Positions 6,035-14,332 of a DNA stretch of 45,764 bases are shown here, piece by piece. A program made the position numbers and the translations under genes. How positions within the stretch are numbered: the first letter of the stretch is position 1; every line of letters begins with the position of its first letter. Source of the DNA: an uncultured Clostridium sp. (GTDB taxonomy: Bacteria > Bacillota > Clostridia > TANB77 > CAG-508); NCBI GenBank assembly GCA_900554365.1, contig USGY01000010.1, forward strand, positions 1 through 45,764, given 5' to 3'. Below the pieces are notes generated by a model. That model did no database searches. It was not told the DNA's origin and saw only the letters and a program-made list of their open reading frames with translations.

Positions 6035-9000
6035 TTATACATTATCTTTAATATCGTTAAATTCCTCTAAATCATCTTCTGTCATAATTAAATTATTATC
6101 AAATTTCTTGAAATTTTCCACTTGTTTCATAATTTCATCATAAGCTTCTTTAGTTGGCTCAGGTGGATATCCATTTTTATTTAGTAATACTCTAACATCA
6201 AATTGTAATTCATCTTTGACATCCTGCCTATTAGTCCAATCAGTATATTTAGATTTATTAGATACTAACTTTTTTATTTCTTTTGCTAGATATATATATT
6301 GATCTTCAGTTAATTTTTCAAAAAAATGATGTTTTTTTGCCACTTCAACTAAAATATCATAAAAAGCCTTTTCGTCAAATGTAATATTCATTTCTTTAAA
6401 TGACTCTTCTTCCTGCTTCAATTCCCTATAGATTTTCTCAACTTCTTGGCTTAAATTATTTACAAAGTCATCAATAATAATTTCGTTTTGATCTATTTCA
6501 TTTCTTGTATTATATTTTTCAATAACTTGTTTTAATTTTTTTGAAAATACAGAAGCTTTTAAAAGATTTGTTTTTGAATAATTGCTAATCGCTTTCTTTA
6601 ATAACTTTATCAAAGCTTGATACTTAGTATTAGGATATTTTATTTGTTTTAATTTTTCTAAAAATTCTTCTCCAAATATGTTTTCTACATTGTCTTTATC
6701 AGAATTTTCAAAATTAAATTCTTTACCACTATAAACCGAGCTAATTGCTCTATTTACAAGACTTTTAATCTTTTGATTCATTAATGTTGCATCAGGTGTA
6801 TCTCCCTTTGTCATTTTATATATAACAGAACGTATGCAAATATAATAATTTAATCTAGAGATCTCTTCTTCTGAAATAGCAGAATGTCCAACACAAATAT
6901 TGTATGCTTTTTTCGCTCTTAAAGTATATCCCATAAAATTGCTTTCTCTAATTTTTGTTTTCATAACAAATTCAACACCTTTTTGTATTATATCTAATCT
7001 TTGTAATGGTGTTATATCCTTATCAAAAAATGATGAGTAATCTAAGTCATTCATTAATTCGTCAGTTTTTGATAGGAAATCTTTAAATATAGTAAGTGAT
7101 GACTCAATACCATTTATTGGTCGTAAATCACCATTATATAATTTCATAGCATTTAAAATAGAATTTTCAAGCCCAATATAATCAACAATCAAACCTTCTG
7201 TTTTGCCTTCAAAAACCCTATTAACTCTTGAGATTGTTTGTATTAAATTATGTGTTTCTAATGGTTTATCAATATACATTGTATCTAATGAAGGCACATC
7301 AAATCCTGTAACCCACATATCAACAACTATTGCAATTTTAAAATTTGACTTAATATCTTTAAATATTTTAGCATATTTCTTTCTATCTTGACTTGTTCCA
7401 ATCAACTCCTTCATTTCTTTTGTATCGTTTTGTCCATTCGTACAAATAAGTTTTACTTTTTCACATTCAATAGACTCTCTATCTTCTTGTCCTTCATATT
7501 CTGGTGCAACTTTTCTTTTTATAAACCACTCAGGCTTAAGTTCTTTTATTCTCTTATAAACCTCATACCCTATTTCTCTATCATAACAAACAAGCATTGC
7601 TTTCTGATTTACTGTAGAATTTTCTTCACATCTTTTTTCATAATGCCATATAAAATGCTTAACAACAATATCTAATCTATTGGGAGCACCGATTATTGTC
7701 TTTATTTTGCTCATCTCTCGTTTTGACTCTTCTATTTGATATTCATTTGTTCCTTCTTTTTGTTGTAATTCATAAAATTTATCACACGCTTCTGCAAGTT
7801 TTTCATCTAGTTGTACCTCTCTAGGTCCTGGCAATCTTTCTATTCTAACTGTTGATCCATCCTCTACAGACTGTTTCATTGTATATTTACATACCACATC
7901 ACCAAAAACAGAAAGTGTTGCATCAATAGGTGTTCCAGTAAATCCAACATATACTGCATTTGGGAAAGAATCTCTTAAATATTTAGCAAAACCATATGTT
8001 TTCTTTGTTCCGTTTTGTGTCATTACATATTTAGGCTTCATATTTGTTTGAGTTCTATGTGCTTCATCTGAAATACAAATAACATTCTTTCTGTCTGTTA
8101 ATAAATCCACATCTTCAGAAAACTTTTGTATTGTGAGCAAATATATTCCTCCACTTTGCACATTATTTAATTTTTCTTTTAACATTTTTCTATTAGAAAT
8201 ATTAATTGAATTATCATCTATTAAATAATTCTTTGCATTTTCAAAATTATCTGATAATTGCTCATCTAAATCGTTTCTATCAGTCAAAAATATGATTGTA
8301 GGTTTATTTAATTCTAAGCAAGTTGTTAATCTCTTTGCCAAAAACAACATTATATATGATTTTCCACAACCTGTAGCTCCCCAATAAGTTCCACCTTTAG
8401 AATCACCATTTTTATAAGCACTTATTATACTATTAAACATCGCTTCAGTTCCAAAGTATTGATAATACTTTGGAATAACTAATGTATCATTATCTGTATT
8501 ATCTGGAAAGTATAAATAATTTGTTATTATTTTTACAAAATTTTCTCTTTTATATAAGCCATTTATTAACTCTTTCATAGAGTTAATACCATCAAAATTA
8601 GAATATTCTATACCATCTGTTGAGTTCCATTTAAAATAGAATTTATAACTACTAAAAAGTGAGCCATATCTTGTATTTGCTCCATCACTAATTACATTAA
8701 TAAAGTCGAATTTCATTAAATTAGGTATATCTTGTGCATATCTAATATGTGTTTGATCATATGCATCTTTAATAGTAGTTTTTTCATTTGCTAAGTTCTT
8801 GAGTTCAATAATAGAAACTGGTATTCCATTTATAAATAATACAATATCAGGTCTTCTATTATGATATTCTTCAAATTCATATTGATTTACAACAGTATAA
8901 ATGTTTTGTTCAGGATCTTTATCAATAAAATTTATAAATAAATTTGTTCCATCTTTTCTTTTTAAAGTATATCCCTTAAACAAGTTTATATAAGTCTTTT

Positions 9001-9241
9001 TCATTGCTCGGTATAATGATTGATCTCTAGAACCTGTTAAATAGTTTATTAGTTCCATAATTTCAATCAAATCGATGTTTCCATACTTTTTATTCAAGTA
9101 TTCTTTAAATTCATCTAGTAAAATAATGTCCTCTTTTTCTCTATGAATATCATATCCACACTTGTAGTTCCATCCACTATTTTCAAGTAATTCAAGAAAA
9201 GCTAATTCATAATCACTTTCATAATATTTAAAATTACTCAT
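6035..9241 (-). CDS. hsdR: Type I restriction enzyme, R subunit (HsdR)
   Basis: The restriction and translocation subunit cuts unmodified DNA after ATP-driven translocation. The N-terminal nuclease domain has the PD-(D/E)XK motif (RPDIVLFINGIPVSIIELKN). A superfamily 2 helicase core follows, with Walker A GATGCGKS, motif II SDEAHRT, motif III GFTGTPI and motif VI SRVNRVFEG. At 1068 residues it has the normal length. The ATG at 9241 is preferred over an upstream in-frame codon because GGAAGGAG lies six bases before it. It overlaps the end of hsdS by 8 nt, so the three genes form one operon. No truncation is seen. Confidence 0.95.
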   Translation of the reverse strand: MSNFKYYESDYELAFLELLENSGWNYKCGYDIHREKEDIILLDEFKEYLNKKYGNIDLIEIMELINYLTGSRDQSLYRAMKKTYINLFKGYTLKRKDGTNLFINFIDKDPEQNIYTVVNQYEFEEYHNRRPDIVLFINGIPVSIIELKNLANEKTTIKDAYDQTHIRYAQDIPNLMKFDFINVISDGANTRYGSLFSSYKFYFKWNSTDGIEYSNFDGINSMKELINGLYKRENFVKIITNYLYFPDNTDNDTLVIPKYYQYFGTEAMFNSIISAYKNGDSKGGTYWGATGCGKSYIMLFLAKRLTTCLELNKPTIIFLTDRNDLDEQLSDNFENAKNYLIDDNSINISNRKMLKEKLNNVQSGGIYLLTIQKFSEDVDLLTDRKNVICISDEAHRTQTNMKPKYVMTQNGTKKTYGFAKYLRDSFPNAVYVGFTGTPIDATLSVFGDVVCKYTMKQSVEDGSTVRIERLPGPREVQLDEKLAEACDKFYELQQKEGTNEYQIEESKREMSKIKTIIGAPNRLDIVVKHFIWHYEKRCEENSTVNQKAMLVCYDREIGYEVYKRIKELKPEWFIKRKVAPEYEGQEDRESIECEKVKLICTNGQNDTKEMKELIGTSQDRKKYAKIFKDIKSNFKIAIVVDMWVTGFDVPSLDTMYIDKPLETHNLIQTISRVNRVFEGKTEGLIVDYIGLENSILNAMKLYNGDLRPINGIESSLTIFKDFLSKTDELMNDLDYSSFFDKDITPLQRLDIIQKGVEFVMKTKIRESNFMGYTLRAKKAYNICVGHSAISEEEISRLNYYICIRSVIYKMTKGDTPDATLMNQKIKSLVNRAISSVYSGKEFNFENSDKDNVENIFGEEFLEKLKQIKYPNTKYQALIKLLKKAISNYSKTNLLKASVFSKKLKQVIEKYNTRNEIDQNEIIIDDFVNNLSQEVEKIYRELKQEEESFKEMNITFDEKAFYDILVEVAKKHHFFEKLTEDQYIYLAKEIKKLVSNKSKYTDWTNRQDVKDELQFDVRVLLNKNGYPPEPTKEAYDEIMKQVENFKKFDNNLIMTEDDLEEFNDIKDNV

Positions 9242-10340
9242 ACTTTTCTCCTTCCTGGATTGCACCTTTTATCAAAATAGAACAAATATTATTATATTGT
9301 TGTTCAATCTTTTCTAGTATTTTTTTTCTTTGTATAAACTCATTATATATATTAGTAATATTTTTTTGTATCTCAATATTGGGTATGGGAATTTTTACTT
9401 CTTTCATCAAATTGATTTCAAAAGTATCCCTTACTGATCCAAAACTATAAAAAGATGTATAATGCTTAAATTCATCTCTCGAAAGCCAAAGCATTAAATA
9501 CTCAGGTAGCAATTCTTCTTTCTCCTTTATTTTAAAAATTACATACATTGGAGATACTATGCAAGTTTCTCCTTTTCTCAAAGCTATCGAACCTATATTT
9601 ATTCTTGCAGGGTTATAAACAAAATTATCATTTTCAACAATTTTATAATTTTTTATATCAATACCATTCATTTTTGCTCTTGTTGATATAAAATTATGAG
9701 TATTTTCCACTCCTTGCACTAATCTTATTGATAAATCATCATTTTTTCTATTAACTTCCTCAATATATTTTCCTATTTCTTCACTAGGGTATTTTCTTCT
9801 TAACCCTTCTATATATGCATCACAAACTAATTTCAAATCATCTAATCTGCTTTGGTAAATCTTTAAGTTGTTTTGTATAGATCTGTATATAGCAACATAT
9901 TTATCTTGAATGTCTATACTAGGTAATGAGATTTCTATATCACAAAAATCATTCCAATCAAAAGTTTCTCTAGCAGATCCCCATGAGTTAAATCTAGCAA
10001 ATCTATCAAATTCAGGTCTTTTAAAATACATAAACAAAAAATATGGATTAATTATTCTTTCATCTTTTATTTTAAATACAGGATTGATAGATGATATTAC
10101 ACAATTTTCCAAGTCATTATACACTATACTGATTTTATTCCCGTTCCTAGAAGTAACTAAGCAATATGCAAAATTTCCTTTATTTAGTATTTTGTATGAT
10201 TTTAAATTTATATTAGACATATTTGCTTTTGTAGGTATCAATACTTTGTTTACTGATATTCCCATTACATTTTTATACTGATTATTAGAATTTCTTTCAT
10301 CAATTTGTTCAATATAATCCCCTAACCTAATTGATTTCAT
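9234..10340 (-). CDS. hsdS: Type I restriction enzyme, specificity subunit (HsdS)
   Basis: A 368-residue two-domain specificity subunit that selects the split target sequence for HsdM and HsdR. Two target-recognition domains are visible, each ending in a similar block: GSARETFDWNDFCDIEISLP near residue 125 and GSVRDTFEINLMKEVKIPIP near residue 320. Each is followed by a coiled-coil spacer helix. The ATG at 10340 follows AGGGGG with 7-nt spacing. It overlaps both hsdM and hsdR. No inverted second copy for shuffling is present in the window. Confidence 0.92.
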   Translation of the reverse strand: MKSIRLGDYIEQIDERNSNNQYKNVMGISVNKVLIPTKANMSNINLKSYKILNKGNFAYCLVTSRNGNKISIVYNDLENCVISSINPVFKIKDERIINPYFLFMYFKRPEFDRFARFNSWGSARETFDWNDFCDIEISLPSIDIQDKYVAIYRSIQNNLKIYQSRLDDLKLVCDAYIEGLRRKYPSEEIGKYIEEVNRKNDDLSIRLVQGVENTHNFISTRAKMNGIDIKNYKIVENDNFVYNPARINIGSIALRKGETCIVSPMYVIFKIKEKEELLPEYLMLWLSRDEFKHYTSFYSFGSVRDTFEINLMKEVKIPIPNIEIQKNITNIYNEFIQRKKILEKIEQQYNNICSILIKGAIQEGEKYE

Positions 10341-11907
10341 ATCCAATCCCCCTAAATGCTTTTTCTAATTCTACTTGAGACTGCTTTTCTTCTTTTAATA
10401 ACTCCTTCATTTCTTTTTGGATTCTTGACATTTCTTTTTCATAATCAATATCTAAATCATGATCAATAAATTGTATATATTTTGAAGGTACTAATGTATA
10501 GTCTTTTTCTTCTATCTCTTTTAAATCTGCTGAATAACAAAATTCAGGAATATTTTTATACAGACTTTTCCATTCAGGAGATTGCCAATTAAACAAAGTA
10601 GATGTTATCTTTTCTTTATCTGAATCTGTCAAACAAACAAATCCATCATCATTATTACCTCCATCTCCTAATTGTCTAGCATCAATAAATAAAATCTGAT
10701 TTTCTCTATTTCTTAATTTTATTTTTTTATCATTTCTTTTAATTACTTCTTCTTGCTTTTTATTATTTTTTACAATCCATAAAGTAACAGATATATCTGT
10801 TGCATAAAACATATTTCTAGGCAATACAATTATAGCCTCTATTTTATTATTCTTTATCAATTCTTTTCTTATTTTGTATTCAACTTCATGTTTTTCTCCT
10901 CCTGCATTTAAAGCTCCATTTGCTAACAGAAACGCTCCTGTTCCATTATATGACAATCTTGATAACATATGTAATATCCAAGCATAGTTTGCATTACTAA
11001 CAGGAGGCACTTCATACCCACTCCATCTGCTATCATTTATTAGTTGTTCCTCAGTTCTCCAGTTTTTTAAATTAAATGGTGGATTAGCCAAAATATAGTC
11101 AGCTCTCATGTCTTTGTGCTTATCATTTGTAAAAGTAGAAGCATCAACATCTCCTAAATTGCAATTAAGCCCTCTGATTGCAAGGTTCATTCTTGCCAAT
11201 CTATATGTATTAGGGTTAGATTCTTGACCAAATATTGTTATATCCTTTTTATTACCTTTATGTTTTTTTATAAATTCAGCAGATTGTACAAACATACCTC
11301 CAGAACCACAACATGGATCATATACAGAACCTGAATATGGTTGTATAATTGCCGTCATTAACTGAACTATACTAGCAGGAGTATAAAATTCTCCTTTTTC
11401 AGATTTAGCAGCAATACAAAATTTCTTTAGAAAATATTCATATACTCTTCCAATTACATCATCAGATTCTTCTTGTGAATATTGCATTTTATTTATCTCA
11501 TCTATCAAGGAAGAAAATTTACTTGGTTCAATATGTAATTGTAAATAAAAACCTATTGGCAACGCTCCTTTTAAAGACTTGTTATTCTTTTCAATATTTT
11601 TAAAGGCATTATCTAGTATATTAAAAATATCATTGCTTTTAGAATTTTTTACAATATAACTCCATCTATCTTTTTCGTCTAAAAAGAATACATTATCTTT
11701 AGTATATGAGATTGGAACATCAACCATAAATTTTGTGTCTTCGTTACTTAACAATTTTTCCCTTTGGACATTAAACTTATCATCTGCAAATCTTAAAAAT
11801 AATAAACCTAACACAACATTTACATAGTCTGTAGCACTAATACTACCTCTTAATTTATTACAAGCATTCCATAATCCTGCTTCCATTGAAGTATTTTTTT
11901 TAGCCAT
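10327..11907 (-). CDS. hsdM: Type I restriction enzyme, methyltransferase subunit (HsdM)
   Basis: A 526-residue N6-adenine methyltransferase. It has the N-terminal HsdM helical domain (LWNACNKLRGSISATDYVNVVLGLLFLRFADDKF, written here in parts: LWNACNKLRG then LGLLFLRFADDKF). The SAM-binding motif is DPCCGSGGMF and the catalytic motif IV is NPPF. It protects the element and host DNA at the HsdS target and is the first gene of the hsdM-hsdS-hsdR operon. The ATG start follows a purine-rich AAAGGAAAAGAGGGA site. Length is typical and both motifs are intact. Confidence 0.95.
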   Translation of the reverse strand: MAKKNTSMEAGLWNACNKLRGSISATDYVNVVLGLLFLRFADDKFNVQREKLLSNEDTKFMVDVPISYTKDNVFFLDEKDRWSYIVKNSKSNDIFNILDNAFKNIEKNNKSLKGALPIGFYLQLHIEPSKFSSLIDEINKMQYSQEESDDVIGRVYEYFLKKFCIAAKSEKGEFYTPASIVQLMTAIIQPYSGSVYDPCCGSGGMFVQSAEFIKKHKGNKKDITIFGQESNPNTYRLARMNLAIRGLNCNLGDVDASTFTNDKHKDMRADYILANPPFNLKNWRTEEQLINDSRWSGYEVPPVSNANYAWILHMLSRLSYNGTGAFLLANGALNAGGEKHEVEYKIRKELIKNNKIEAIIVLPRNMFYATDISVTLWIVKNNKKQEEVIKRNDKKIKLRNRENQILFIDARQLGDGGNNDDGFVCLTDSDKEKITSTLFNWQSPEWKSLYKNIPEFCYSADLKEIEEKDYTLVPSKYIQFIDHDLDIDYEKEMSRIQKEMKELLKEEKQSQVELEKAFRGIGYEIN

Positions 11908-12023
11908 TAATTTTCCCTCTTTTCCTTTTTAATACAATTTAAGTAAAATATATAAAAATTCTATTATACTTTATATCATAAATCTACATTTTTCTCAATA
12001 ATTTGCCAAAAAATTCAAAAATA

Positions 12024-12047
12024 AATACCAGTATTAACACTGGTATT
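12024..12047 (-). terminator. Terminator containing the XRE-operator sequence
   Basis: AATACCAGT (12024-12032) pairs with ACTGGTATT (12039-12047), and on the minus strand TATTTTTG follows. It overlaps the stop codon of the 12046-12669 gene. The 14 bp at 12021-12034 are the exact reverse complement of 12725-12738, in the operator-like palindrome at the other end of that gene. Confidence 0.7.
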
Positions 12048-12669
12048 AAAATTTATAATCTTCTGATATTTTATTTATTTTTTCTAGTAGGTTATTATAT
12101 TCTTCTCTACTTACATCTTTTGGCAATAATTTTGATTGCTTTAATTCTTCTTCATCCATATCATCAACAAGATAATATGAAAGTAAATCCATATTCAAAA
12201 TTTCAACTTCCTGTTCTGTATATATTTTGTTTTTTATTTTTATGTTAAGCTTATTTAATAAATTAATATCAGCTCTATTAAGATATTTTTTCATATCTAC
12301 AATCTCATCTGTACTATACTTATCATACCAACTATCGAAGTCAAATGTATCTATATAAACTTTTCTATTAAATCTATCATATTCATTTTTTATTTTAAAT
12401 ATAATTTTCAATCCTGATTTTAATATTTCTCCATTTTCTATTAGAATTCTATTATTTATTACAGCTAAATTTATCATTAAACAAGTATGACGATAAGTTT
12501 CATAATCTAAAATATCATCAATTATATAATCTGTAATTTCAAAATTAAAATGCTCTTCTAATTTTTCTTTTAGCAATCTATATTCTTTTTTTCGTACCTC
12601 AATTCTTTTAATTTTTCCTTTCGCTTCATCTATTTCATCTGCTGTGTATTTAGTAAGTATATCTTCCAT
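12046..12669 (-). CDS. Unknown protein divergent from an XRE regulator
   Basis: A 207-residue acidic, lysine-rich soluble protein starting MEDILTKYTADEIDEAKGKIKR. The ATG at 12669 has AAGGAG ten bases upstream and is preferred to the frame extending to 12711. There is no signal peptide, membrane segment or catalytic motif. It is mostly predicted helix with repeated acidic-lysine clusters (YTADEIDEAK near the start, YSTDEIVDMKKYLNRAD mid-protein), hinting at an internal duplication. It is divergent from the XRE regulator, with a palindrome between them. It could be a regulator partner, effector or toxin-like protein; no family is recognised. Confidence 0.65.
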   Translation of the reverse strand: MEDILTKYTADEIDEAKGKIKRIEVRKKEYRLLKEKLEEHFNFEITDYIIDDILDYETYRHTCLMINLAVINNRILIENGEILKSGLKIIFKIKNEYDRFNRKVYIDTFDFDSWYDKYSTDEIVDMKKYLNRADINLLNKLNIKIKNKIYTEQEVEILNMDLLSYYLVDDMDEEELKQSKLLPKDVSREEYNNLLEKINKISEDYKF

Positions 12670-12720
12670 TTTTTGATTTCTCCTTTTGAATTTTCTTTTA
12701 TGCATTAGCAAATAATATTT

Positions 12721-12738
12721 ATAAATACTGGTATTTAT
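12721..12738. promoter_or_regulatory. Operator-like palindrome between divergent genes
   Basis: ATAAATAC TG GTATTTAT is an 8+2+8 perfect inverted repeat, placed between the start of the 12046-12669 gene and the XRE gene. It is the natural binding site for the XRE repressor. Fourteen of its bases recur in the terminator at the far end of the divergent gene. Confidence 0.6.
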
Positions 12739-12788
12739 AATTGTACCAAATTTTTATTGTAAAATCAATGGGTAGAAGGAGAAGGCGT

Positions 12789-13049
12789 ATGAATAACTCT
12801 AGATCAAAAGAGGGCAAACTAAATGTAGTTGGCACTAAAATAAAATATTATCGAGAATTAAATAACTTATCTTATCAAAAATTGTCTGATAAATTGATGT
12901 TATTAGGAATAGATATTCATAAACAAGCTATTTATAACATTGAAAAAGGTATCAGAACAGTTGTAGATTATGAATTATGTGGATTCGCAAAATGTTTTAA
13001 TATATCTGTTAATGACTTAACTGATGACTATTTTAAAACTCTAAAGTAA
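12789..13049 (+). CDS. XRE-family HTH transcription regulator
   Basis: An 86-residue protein containing a Cro/CI-type helix-turn-helix: VVGTKIKYYRELNNLSYQKLSDKL then IHKQAIYNIEKGIRTV. This is the classic layout of a small phage-like repressor or antitoxin. The ATG at 12789 follows AAGGAG with 11-nt spacing and is preferred to the frame starting at 12741, whose extra residues are an arginine run. It is on the plus strand, divergent from an unknown gene, and ends at a good terminator. It likely represses both genes through the palindrome at 12721-12738. Confidence 0.85.
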   Translation: MNNSRSKEGKLNVVGTKIKYYRELNNLSYQKLSDKLMLLGIDIHKQAIYNIEKGIRTVVDYELCGFAKCFNISVNDLTDDYFKTLK

Positions 13050-13050
13050 T

Positions 13051-13086
13051 AATGCTAGAGATTATATAAAAGTAAACTCTAGCATT
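13051..13086 (+). terminator. Intrinsic terminator of the XRE gene
   Basis: AATGCTAGAG (13051-13060) pairs perfectly with CTCTAGCATT (13077-13086), followed by TTATTTTCTCTTTT on the plus strand. Confidence 0.85.
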
Positions 13087-13191
13087 TTATTTTCTCTTTT
13101 CTCAAATTTCACAAAATTACTCTTTTCACTTAGCAAAATAACATTACCTTTTAAATATATCAAATTTCCCAATTTTGATATAAAAATAATA

Positions 13192-13416
13192 TTATTTAGA
13201 ATATAGCTTGTCAAAAGCTATTTTTTCTTGTTCTTCCATAAAGTTATCAATAACTTTCTTTCTGAATAAGATTCTCCTTCCCACTCTGAAATGAGGTAAC
13301 TCTTTTTTTCTCACTAGCTGTCCCACTAACCAATAAGAAATTCCTAAATATTCAGCTACTTCTTCCATTGTCAAGGTAGTTCTTTCTACTTTTTGAAAAC
13401 TCTCTAAATCAGCCAT
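13192..13416 (-). CDS. Second excisionase-family HTH protein
   Basis: A 74-residue MerR/HTH_17-type DNA-binding protein: TLTMEEVAEYLGISYWLVGQLVRKKELPHFRVGRRILFRKKVIDNFMEEQ gives helix-turn-helix then wing, quoted here in two parts, MEEVAEYLGISYWLVGQL and LPHFRVGRRILFRK. It is a better match to the excisionase family than the small gene beside int. The ATG follows GGAGGTGAGAGT. It is 12 kb from int and stands alone under a shared-motif promoter. It may be the true recombination directionality factor or a transcription regulator. Confidence 0.85.
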   Translation of the reverse strand: MADLESFQKVERTTLTMEEVAEYLGISYWLVGQLVRKKELPHFRVGRRILFRKKVIDNFMEEQEKIAFDKLYSK

Positions 13417-13436
13417 ACTCTCACCTCCTATATAAA

Positions 13437-13469
13437 ATTATATAGAAGCTTACCTACAAATCCAAACCT
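13437..13469 (-). promoter_or_regulatory. Shared-motif promoter P2 (second HTH gene)
   Basis: On the minus strand AGGTTTGGAT (13469-13460) is followed after exactly 17 bp by TATAAT (13442-13437). The Shine-Dalgarno follows about 10 nt after the -10 box, so the leader is very short. Same layout as the promoters at 1.4, 18.1, 35.5 and 38.3 kb. Confidence 0.7.
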
Positions 13470-13510
13470 TTTACAATCAAATCTTAAAAATTCCTAATAT
13501 TTTTAATGAT

Positions 13511-14137
13511 TTATTTTCTTGTTACAGTAAACCAATTTCTAGGCACTATTGTATAACTTTTATTATATTCAATTATCTTATATTCTTTAATTTTTGTAAT
13601 ATAGTCTTTATTAAATATATTTAATTCATTAAAATCTTTTTCTTGTATTTTACATATCTTTTTTTCAATTTTATCCATTAATTTATTTAAATCATAAATT
13701 ATATAAGTTAATTCCATTGAATTTAAAGTAACTAAATCTGTCTTACAATAAAACCCCATAGCACTAAAGGAACTATGTCCTGTAGAAAATGCACCGTTTA
13801 CATTATGAGGTTCATGTTCATATTTATTTCTAATTTTCCTTATTTTTATAAAAGTAGCTGTATTCTCTTGCAGAATTTTATTTAAATCTTTCATTATAAA
13901 ATCAATATTCTTTCTTAACAAACATACTCCATCACTTTCAATTAAACTCAATTTTTCATTTTCTTTATTTTGTTTAAACGGAACAAATCTTAATAAATCT
14001 ACACTAAGATAAAAAAATTGTTCTTCAATTTCTTCGTGATCTGTTGTTTTTAAAAGTATTTTAAATTGTTTATTAATTTTATCTAATATTCTATAATATA
14101 TGTATATATCATTTATCCAATCATATTTGTCGTTCAT
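13511..14137 (-). CDS. HEPN-motif protein, possible RNase or toxin
   Basis: A 208-residue, mostly helical soluble protein. Near residue 105 it has RNKYEH within KIRKIRNKYEHEPH, which fits the HEPN active-site pattern R-x4-6-H, including the polar residue after the arginine. HEPN proteins are commonly RNases in toxin-antitoxin and abortive-infection systems. The ATG follows AAGAAGG. No partner antitoxin gene is adjacent; the next minus-strand gene downstream is the HTH gene at 13192. It lies between the type I RM region and the adhesin gene. The HEPN call rests on one motif and helical content. Confidence 0.55.
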   Translation of the reverse strand: MNDKYDWINDIYIYYRILDKINKQFKILLKTTDHEEIEEQFFYLSVDLLRFVPFKQNKENEKLSLIESDGVCLLRKNIDFIMKDLNKILQENTATFIKIRKIRNKYEHEPHNVNGAFSTGHSSFSAMGFYCKTDLVTLNSMELTYIIYDLNKLMDKIEKKICKIQEKDFNELNIFNKDYITKIKEYKIIEYNKSYTIVPRNWFTVTRK

Positions 14138-14207
14138 TTAATACCTTCTTCTATTTTTTTATACATATATCACATTTTCATTTTTTTCTCAATAACGCAA
14201 AAAAATA

Positions 14208-14238
14208 GAGGTACAGAATATCAAATATTCCATACCTC
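14208..14238 (-). terminator. Terminator downstream of the adhesin gene
   Basis: On the minus strand GAGGTATGGAATAT pairs with ATATTCTGTACCTC using two wobble pairs, followed by TATTTTTTTG. It ends the surface-gene transcript about 100 nt after the adhesin stop codon. Confidence 0.8.
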
Positions 14239-14332
14239 AAAATTTAGTAAACAAAATAATAATTCTATATAAATATACGAATTCAAAATTATTATTTTCT
14301 AAATTATATAATTTTCTATTCAAAAGTCAATA

